19,880 bases of DNA, from positions 1 through 19,880 of the forward strand of contig CAIKRN010000259.1 of the NCBI GenBank assembly GCA_903829855.1. Reading direction: 5' to 3'. Below are positions 15,326-19,880 of the stretch, one piece after another; within the stretch, counting starts at the first letter, position 1; every line of letters starts with the position of its first letter. A program made the position numbers and the translations under genes. Under the pieces are notes generated by a model that did no database searches, was not told the origin of the DNA, and was given only the letters and a program-made list of their open reading frames with translations. Origin of the DNA: an uncultured Opitutia bacterium. Lineage in GTDB: Bacteria > Verrucomicrobiota > Verrucomicrobiia > Opitutales > UBA953.

Positions 15326-16789
15326 GTGGCCCGTATTTCCCGCAAATCCATCGACGATCTTCGTCAACGTGCCGACATCGTGGCACTCGCGGGAGACTAC
15401 ACCCAGATGAAACAGCGGGGGCGTGATTGGTGGGGCCTCAGCCCGTTTAAGTCAGAGAAAAGTCCGTCTTTCAAAGTGAACCCAGAGACTGGGCTGTGGT
15501 ATTGCTTCAGCACGCAGCAAGGCGGCGACGCCTTTAAGCTCGTCATGAATCGCGAAGGCCTGGACTTCCCTGAATCCATCGAGCGCGTCGCAACGCGTTT
15601 CGGCTTTAAGCTCGAGTATGAGAGCGGTGGCGACGGGAAGAGTGAGAAGTCTTTCCGCGGACAACTCTTGGAAATCCATGAACTCGTAGCCGACTATTGG
15701 CGCCGATGCTTCTTGGAGGACCCCGTCCACGGAGAATGGATTCGCGACTACTGGACCCAGAAGCGGAAGTTCACCCTCGAGGTTGCAGATTCATTCGGCA
15801 TTGGCTTTGCGCCGGTCGATGATTCCAAACTCATTCCTGGCCTGATTAAAAAAGGCTACACGCGCGAAGCCCTGGCGCAGACTGGCCTATTCTTCGGAGT
15901 CGACCGAGTGCCCGACCCCCTGCGCTGGCGTTGTCGTTTCCGTGGTAGATTGATCATTCCCATCCGCGACATCCAGGGCCGCGTCATCGCATTCACGGCC
16001 CGTACGCTCGACATCACGCCCCAAGACGATCCGTCCCGAGAGGCGAAGTATGTCAATTCGCCAGAAACCGAACTCTTTAAGAAATCCCGCACGGTTTTTA
16101 ATATCGATCGGGCGCGCATGACTCGCAAGGACACGGAACCTTTCGTGCTCGTGGAAGGTCAATTGGACGCCATCCGCTGTCACTCCGCAGGCATCCCTGG
16201 CGCCATTGCCGCCCAAGGTACCGCGGTCACCGAAGAGCACATGCAACAGCTGCGTCGATTCACCCAACGGCTGTTGGTCTTTTTAGATGCGGATGCGGCC
16301 GGCCAGAAAGCCGCCCTGCGTCTCTTACCGATTGGCCTGCGGGAGGGCCTCGACATTCGCTTCCTATCCCTGCCTGGCGGCAAGGACCCCGATGAGTATT
16401 TTTCGACCACCGATGCCTCGCAATGGGCTGCGCTCGCTGCGGGTGCTCGCAGTGCGATGCAGTTCTGCGTCCAATCGTTGGTGCCTGAAGGCTCGGCCAG
16501 CCTCCCTTTGGCCCGCCGGTTGACCTTACTCGAGGCACTCTTTCCTATTGTTGAGCAGGCAGGGGCGGAAGAAATCGTCCGTGAAGCCCTCAATGAGGCC
16601 GCCCGGCATGCGGGTATCGGCATCCGCGAGATGCATATGGCCTATGAGCGCCACCGCGCCCAAACCATGGCCCAACGGCCCGCCGCTCAGCTCGCCGGAG
16701 CCGATCAGACGTCGGAGCAGCCGGTTGTCAAGGGGGGGGGGCTTGACAACGCCGGAGGAGGATTTGATACTGTTCCTTCTGCGGCATGA
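15326..16789 (+). CDS. dnaG: DNA primase DnaG, as read (zinc-domain remnant and TOPRIM core; frameshifted at a G10 tract)
   Basis: DnaG makes RNA primers at the replication fork. As read, 487 residues are encoded. Residues 1-100 match the zinc-ribbon region (VARISRKSIDDLRQRADIV, DWWGLSPFKSEKSPSF), but the ligands expected as C, H, C and C are S39, K42, C60 and T63, so zinc binding is probably lost. The polymerase core is intact: GRLIIPIRDIQGRVIAFTAR (208-227), TOPRIM E277 in LVEGQLDA, D321-x-D323 in FLDADAAGQ and D354-x-D356 in GGKDPDEY. After K469 the frame crosses ten G bases (16732-16741) and ends in a short unrelated tail. With nine G it would run on to 17195 as a normal 622-residue primase. 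I chose the GTG at 15326; a TTG at 15317 is an alternative. rpoD follows, as in many bacteria. Confidence 0.9.
   Translation: MARISRKSIDDLRQRADIVALAGDYTQMKQRGRDWWGLSPFKSEKSPSFKVNPETGLWYCFSTQQGGDAFKLVMNREGLDFPESIERVATRFGFKLEYESGGDGKSEKSFRGQLLEIHELVADYWRRCFLEDPVHGEWIRDYWTQKRKFTLEVADSFGIGFAPVDDSKLIPGLIKKGYTREALAQTGLFFGVDRVPDPLRWRCRFRGRLIIPIRDIQGRVIAFTARTLDITPQDDPSREAKYVNSPETELFKKSRTVFNIDRARMTRKDTEPFVLVEGQLDAIRCHSAGIPGAIAAQGTAVTEEHMQQLRRFTQRLLVFLDADAAGQKAALRLLPIGLREGLDIRFLSLPGGKDPDEYFSTTDASQWAALAAGARSAMQFCVQSLVPEGSASLPLARRLTLLEALFPIVEQAGAEEIVREALNEAARHAGIGIREMHMAYERHRAQTMAQRPAAQLAGADQTSEQPVVKGGGLDNAGGGFDTVPSAA
16732..16741 (+). repeat. G10 homopolymer at the dnaG frameshift
   Basis: Ten consecutive G bases follow CAA within dnaG. 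Reading through with ten G gives K-G-G-G-L-D-N and a stop after a further 13 codons. Reading through with nine gives K-G-G-G-L-T-T-P-E-E-D and the full helicase-binding domain. I saw no other G-run this long in the window. Tracts of this kind are prone to sequencing error, to replication slippage and to RNA polymerase slippage. Confidence 0.95.
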
Positions 16790-17195
16790 TACCTACTTCA
16801 TCCCTATCGGACATTCATTGCCGCTTGAATGGATTGACCAGTCTGGGCGCGGAGGCCTGCTCCTGATGACCCTTTTGAACGAAGCCGCTAACGGTCATTT
16901 TAACGGACTCCGCGAGGCCCTTAACGCCCTGGACGACGATTTGCGCACGGAAGCCGCCCGGCTTTCCGCGGAAGGCTTTTCAGGAAGCGAAGAAGAAAAG
17001 GAAATCCTGCCGCGGGCGAATACGATCCTCAAGGCCTTCCACTTCCGGCACGTGCAGGCCTTGATGCGCAGCCTGGATTCCCGGATCGCCTCCACCCCGG
17101 TGGACGATGTCACCCGGCTGAATGTCCTCCAGTCAGAGAAAATCGCCCTCCGCAAGTCCCACGCCCTTCCGCCCGTCCTGACCTCTCCTCCCTAA
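16743..17195 (+). pseudogene. dnaG: dnaG C-terminal helicase-binding domain, displaced by one frame
   Basis: This frame carries the missing end of the primase: ~150 residues beginning LTTPEEDLILFLLRHD and ending in KIALRKSHALPPVLTSPP. They match the C-terminal domain of DnaG that binds the DnaB helicase, mostly alpha-helical with an acidic helix (FSGSEEEKE) and a final helical bundle. Sequence quality is undamaged up to the TAA, so the break is recent, artefactual or bypassed. I label it pseudogene only because it is out of frame as read. A TTG at 16743 could in principle start it separately, and GGAGGAGG (16754-16761) lies close downstream of that. The spacing from GGAGGAGG to the next in-frame TTG (16764) is only 2 nt, too short for normal initiation. 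rpoD begins 10 bp after the stop. Confidence 0.85.
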
Positions 17196-17205
17196 TTTTA
17201 CACTC

Positions 17206-19365
17206 ATGCCCGACAAGAACTCCAAGAAGTCCACCGCTAAGCCCGCCCCGAAGGCCGCCGTTGCTAAGCCCGCCCCGAAAGCTGCGGTCAAGCCAGCCGT
17301 CAAGACCGTCGCCAAGGCGGCCTCACCGACTAAGGCTGTCCCGGCCAAGGTCGCACCCGTAAAGGCGGTCGCCAAATTGCCTCCCGCCAAGGCGGCACCA
17401 GCCCCTGCTGGGAAAAATGCGGTTAAGCCCGCCCCGGTTGCCGCCAAAGCTTTAGCGCCCGCTGCCAAGGCTGCGGTGCCCGTCGGTAAAGCCGCCGTCA
17501 GCACCAAAGCTCCGATAGGTAAAGCCACCATTCCGGCCAAGCCAATCACCACACCTGCGGTCAGCCATCAGATTAACGAGAAGGTCCAGCAACTCGTGGT
17601 GCTTTCGAAGAAGAACGGCTATGTCACCGTCCAGAACATCAACGAGATCATCCCGGACAGCGCCACCGACCCAGAGTTGATCGAGAACATCATGAACATC
17701 CTCGACAACCTGGACATCAAACTCCTGGACGAAGATGAAGTCGAAACGTACCGCAAGAAGGTCGAAGATTCCGAAGAAGAAGCTGCGCGCACCGTCCCGG
17801 CCGACGCTCCTTACGACCCTTTCAATGTCTACTTGAAGCAGATGGGGCATAAGCCCCTCCTGACTCGCGAACAAGAAGTGGAAATCTCGAAGCGGATTGA
17901 GGACGCCGAATTACGCGCCCAAGAATTCCTCTTCTCCTGCTGGCTCACCCTGCCCTATCAGCTCGACCTCGCCCTCAAGGTCCTCCGCAAGGAAGAGCGC
18001 TTCGACAAGGTGGTCATTGATAAGAAAGTTGAATCACGCGATGCCTATTACAAGATGCTCCCCAAGGCCACGGAGGAGTGCTCCAAGCTCAAGGCCAAAT
18101 TAGATAAGGCCTGGCAGAAGTACCTCGACGAAACCGACGAAGCCAAGAAGCCTAAAGTGCGCGAGGCCCACCGTAAGCTTGAGCTAACCCCTAAGGAAGG
18201 CGCCAAGGACATCCTCCGGAAGTTCTGCTTCAAGATGAAGCTGTTCGAAGAGTGGCTCGAATTGCCGGACATCAAGAGCGACATCGACGACGCCCGCAAA
18301 CTCATCGAGCCGACCATCGTCGCCCGCGGCCCAGTGCGCGCAAAGTTGGCCAGCAAGCCCGAGGTTTCCGCCTCCCGCACCCGCGAAATCGAGCTCCGCT
18401 GGCGCCTTACGCCGACCGAACTCCTGCACCTCTCCCGCAATGTGCGCAAGCACCTCGACGAAGCCCAGCGCGCCAAGACCGAAATGGTGGAACACAATCT
18501 CCGCCTCGTGATCTCGATCGCCAAGAAGTACCAGAATCGCGGCCTGCTTTTCACCGACCTCATCCAGGAAGGCAACATGGGCCTCGTGAAGGCCGTCGAG
18601 AAATTCGAATACCGCCGCGGCTACAAGTTCTCCACTTACGCCACCTGGTGGATCCGCCAGGCCATCACGCGCTCCATCGCTGACCAGGCCCGCACCATCC
18701 GTATTCCGGTACACATGATCGAGACCCTCAATAAGGTCATGCAGGTCCAGAAGCAGCTCACCCAGGAGCTCGGCCACGAACCGACCGCTGAGGAAGTCGC
18801 TAACGAAATGAACATGGCGATCGATCGCGTGCAGCAAATCATGAAGATGGCGCAACAGCCTATCTCCCTCCAGTCGCCTGTGGGCGATGGCGAAGACACC
18901 TCGCTCGGCGATTTCATTGAAGATAAGTCGGCCGAAAACCCTTCCGACACTGCCTCAACGCGCCTGCTGCGTGAGAAGATCGACTTCGTCCTGCGTTCGC
19001 TCGCCGAACGCGAAAAAGAAGTCCTCATCCTCCGCTTCGGTCTGCTTGATGGCGTCCAGCGCACGCTCGAAGAAGTTGGCCGTCACTTCAAGGTCACCCG
19101 CGAACGTATCCGCCAGATTGAAGCCAAGGCTCTCCGCAAGATGCGTCACCCGACGCGCATGCGCCAGCTCCAGGGCATGTTCGAAGGCGAACTCGACACA
19201 TCGGGTCCTGGCTTTGACCAGTTCATCTCTGAAGAAGACAAGGCCGAGCAGACCCCTGGACCACTCTCCTCCGGAGGCCTCTCGGGCGTCCTTCCTCCGA
19301 ACTCGGCGCTGGCTGCGTTCATCGGTCGTCCGCCCGAAGGACCCGGCAATTCTAGCCGCGAGTGA
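17206..19365 (+). CDS. rpoD: Primary sigma factor RpoD (sigma-70) with Lys/Ala/Pro-rich N-terminal extension
   Basis: This housekeeping sigma factor has 719 residues and directs RNA polymerase to most promoters. Residues 1-~115 are a low-complexity Lys/Ala/Pro/Val tail. Region 1.1 follows (~122-185, INEKVQQLVVLSKKNGYVT), then region 1.2 (~203-235, DPFNVYLKQMGHKPLLTREQE), a long non-conserved insert (~236-400), region 2 (~425-500: NLRLVISIAKKYQNRGL, DLIQEGNMGLVKAVEKFEYRRG, STYATWWIRQAITRSIADQ), region 3 (~505-585, with ELGHEPTAEEVA) and region 4 (~590-655, with the helix-turn-helix EEVGRHFKVTRERIRQIEAKAL). About 65 further residues form a Gly/Pro-rich tail. The -10 and -35 reading segments look standard, so classic promoters are expected. 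It starts 10 bp after the dnaG frame ends, with no Shine-Dalgarno site, and is probably co-transcribed with it. Confidence 0.96.
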   Translation: MPDKNSKKSTAKPAPKAAVAKPAPKAAVKPAVKTVAKAASPTKAVPAKVAPVKAVAKLPPAKAAPAPAGKNAVKPAPVAAKALAPAAKAAVPVGKAAVSTKAPIGKATIPAKPITTPAVSHQINEKVQQLVVLSKKNGYVTVQNINEIIPDSATDPELIENIMNILDNLDIKLLDEDEVETYRKKVEDSEEEAARTVPADAPYDPFNVYLKQMGHKPLLTREQEVEISKRIEDAELRAQEFLFSCWLTLPYQLDLALKVLRKEERFDKVVIDKKVESRDAYYKMLPKATEECSKLKAKLDKAWQKYLDETDEAKKPKVREAHRKLELTPKEGAKDILRKFCFKMKLFEEWLELPDIKSDIDDARKLIEPTIVARGPVRAKLASKPEVSASRTREIELRWRLTPTELLHLSRNVRKHLDEAQRAKTEMVEHNLRLVISIAKKYQNRGLLFTDLIQEGNMGLVKAVEKFEYRRGYKFSTYATWWIRQAITRSIADQARTIRIPVHMIETLNKVMQVQKQLTQELGHEPTAEEVANEMNMAIDRVQQIMKMAQQPISLQSPVGDGEDTSLGDFIEDKSAENPSDTASTRLLREKIDFVLRSLAEREKEVLILRFGLLDGVQRTLEEVGRHFKVTRERIRQIEAKALRKMRHPTRMRQLQGMFEGELDTSGPGFDQFISEEDKAEQTPGPLSSGGLSGVLPPNSALAAFIGRPPEGPGNSSRE
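17236..17289 (+). repeat. 27-bp tandem duplication in the rpoD extension
   Basis: Two adjacent 27-bp copies (17236-17262 and 17263-17289) encode AKPAPKAAV twice, residues 11-28 of RpoD. The copies differ only in a few synonymous positions near their ends. Looser units of the same type (KPAPVAAKA, VAKAAS, KLPPAKAAPAP) continue to about residue 112. This points to growth of the extension by slippage or unequal exchange. Confidence 0.8.
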
Positions 19366-19760
19366 GCTGGCCGCGGTCAGTCTGTCTGCTGCTTGTGCTG
19401 CTGACGGGTTGCGCCACGTCTAAGGTCGAGCCTGCGGCGGTTGCCGAGAGCCCCTTTACCCTGCCGGCAGGGGCTCCTCGCAATGTGCGGGTAGGCTTCA
19501 TTGAAGCTGCACCCCCCGGCAGTAGGCATTTCCCCTGCTCCCTCATCCCCGGCACGCAGGTCCGCGAGGGCTATCTCCTAGTCAGCCGGGATCGAGATTT
19601 ACACCCGACAGGGGCCTTGGTCATTACCCAGATTCGAGGCCGCATTGCATTGCTCCAAATCCTACGGGGAGCGCCGCACCTCAAGGATGAAGTCGTCCTG
19701 CCCTCGACTGAGCTGACCCGCGAGGCTGACAAGCTTCCGGCCTTCCGCACCGACTCTTGA
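19362..19760 (+). CDS. Small lipoprotein of unknown function
   Basis: The 132-residue protein has a clear lipoprotein signal (lipobox LTGC, C17), so it is probably membrane-anchored. I do not recognise the family. After a Pro/Ala-rich linker the mature part has a beta-rich pattern: RNVRVGFIEA, then EGYLLVSRDRDLHPTGALVITQIRGRIALLQIL, then LKDEVVLPS. Similar short strands occur in SH3-like or OB-like small domains. The GTG start (19362) overlaps the rpoD stop as GTGA; it is preferred because it gives a short basic n-region before the hydrophobic stretch. Translation is therefore coupled to the sigma factor, which is unusual for a lipoprotein. ychF starts 34 bp downstream. Confidence 0.72.
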   Translation: MSWPRSVCLLLVLLTGCATSKVEPAAVAESPFTLPAGAPRNVRVGFIEAAPPGSRHFPCSLIPGTQVREGYLLVSRDRDLHPTGALVITQIRGRIALLQILRGAPHLKDEVVLPSTELTREADKLPAFRTDS

Positions 19761-19794
19761 CCTTGGCGGGGCGGAAGCCCACGTTGCACCTTCC

Positions 19795-19880
19795 ATGGCA
19801 AAGACCCAGGCAGGTATCGTCGGACTTCCCAACGTCGGAAAGTCGACCCTTTTCAACGCCCTCACGCGCTCGCGCAAGGC
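19795..19880 (+). CDS. ychF: YchF/OLA1-type ATPase, N-terminal fragment (3' end outside the window)
   Basis: Only the first 28 codons are present. They carry the P-loop GIVGLPNVGKSTLFNALT (7-24), with NVGKS at 13-17, which is nearly invariant in YchF. YchF is an Obg-related P-loop ATPase that binds the ribosome and takes part in stress responses. The Leu-Pro-Asn-Val-Gly-Lys-Ser form separates it from Obg (GxPNAGKS) and Era. The ATG at 19795 gives the expected short N-terminus. Whether the rest of the gene is intact cannot be seen. Confidence 0.85.
   Translation, partial: MAKTQAGIVGLPNVGKSTLFNALTRSRK

Noticed and set aside
16743..17195. A separate gene for the primase C-terminal domain using the TTG at 16743
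   Set aside because: The join at nine G gives a normal-length DnaG with no gap or overlap in homology, which is simpler than a split gene. Kept only as an alternative.
1..19880. CRISPR arrays, tRNA/rRNA genes, insertion sequences or phage attachment sites
   Set aside because: No regularly spaced repeats, cloverleaf-like segments, transposase or integrase motifs, or terminal inverted repeats were seen. The coding repeats in rpoD and the Svx-like gene are protein-level repeats.

Overview
The window is dense, GC-rich bacterial chromosome. It most likely comes from a Verrucomicrobiota member (Opitutae-like) or a close PVC relative. The evidence is a giant secreted protein joining a degenerate SGNH domain, a beta-propeller, HEAT-like repeats and a PVC-type c-type haem domain, together with formylglycine sulfatases, an Svx/AvrXca-like secreted metallopeptidase and a DUF5722 protein. 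Most start codons lack a Shine-Dalgarno sequence. I see no rRNA, tRNA, CRISPR array, insertion sequence or phage gene, and no intergenic gap longer than about 140 bp.

Region 1 (1-6120) looks like a secreted degradative locus. It holds the 3' end of one sulfatase (+). Converging on it is a minus-strand pair: a complete sulfatase, then a 929-residue Svx-like protein with a gluzincin zinc site, a left-handed beta-helix repeat and a LamG-like end. A DUF5722 protein with clan GH-A-like catalytic motifs runs divergently from the sulfatase. I infer that these exported proteins attack a sulfated glycoprotein or polysaccharide.

Region 2 (6166-8291) is a translationally coupled pair: an FGGY sugar kinase resembling D-ribulokinases, and a class IIA HAD-like protein whose motif I lacks the second Asp. 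Region 3 (8295-10047) holds two divergent tRNA anticodon-loop modification genes, trhO (ho5U34) and trmO (m6t6A37).

Region 4 (10165-15188) holds the 1440-residue PVC cytochrome protein, coupled through TAATG to a TPR lipoprotein. Region 5 (15326-19880) is an information-processing cluster: dnaG, rpoD, a small lipoprotein overlapping rpoD by GTGA, and the start of ychF.

The most notable points are in region 5. dnaG is broken by a ten-G homopolymer exactly between the RNA polymerase core and the helicase-binding domain, and its N-terminal zinc ribbon keeps only one of four ligands. RpoD carries a Lys/Ala/Pro-rich, histone-H1-like N-terminal extension. I see no clearly new defence or mobile system here.
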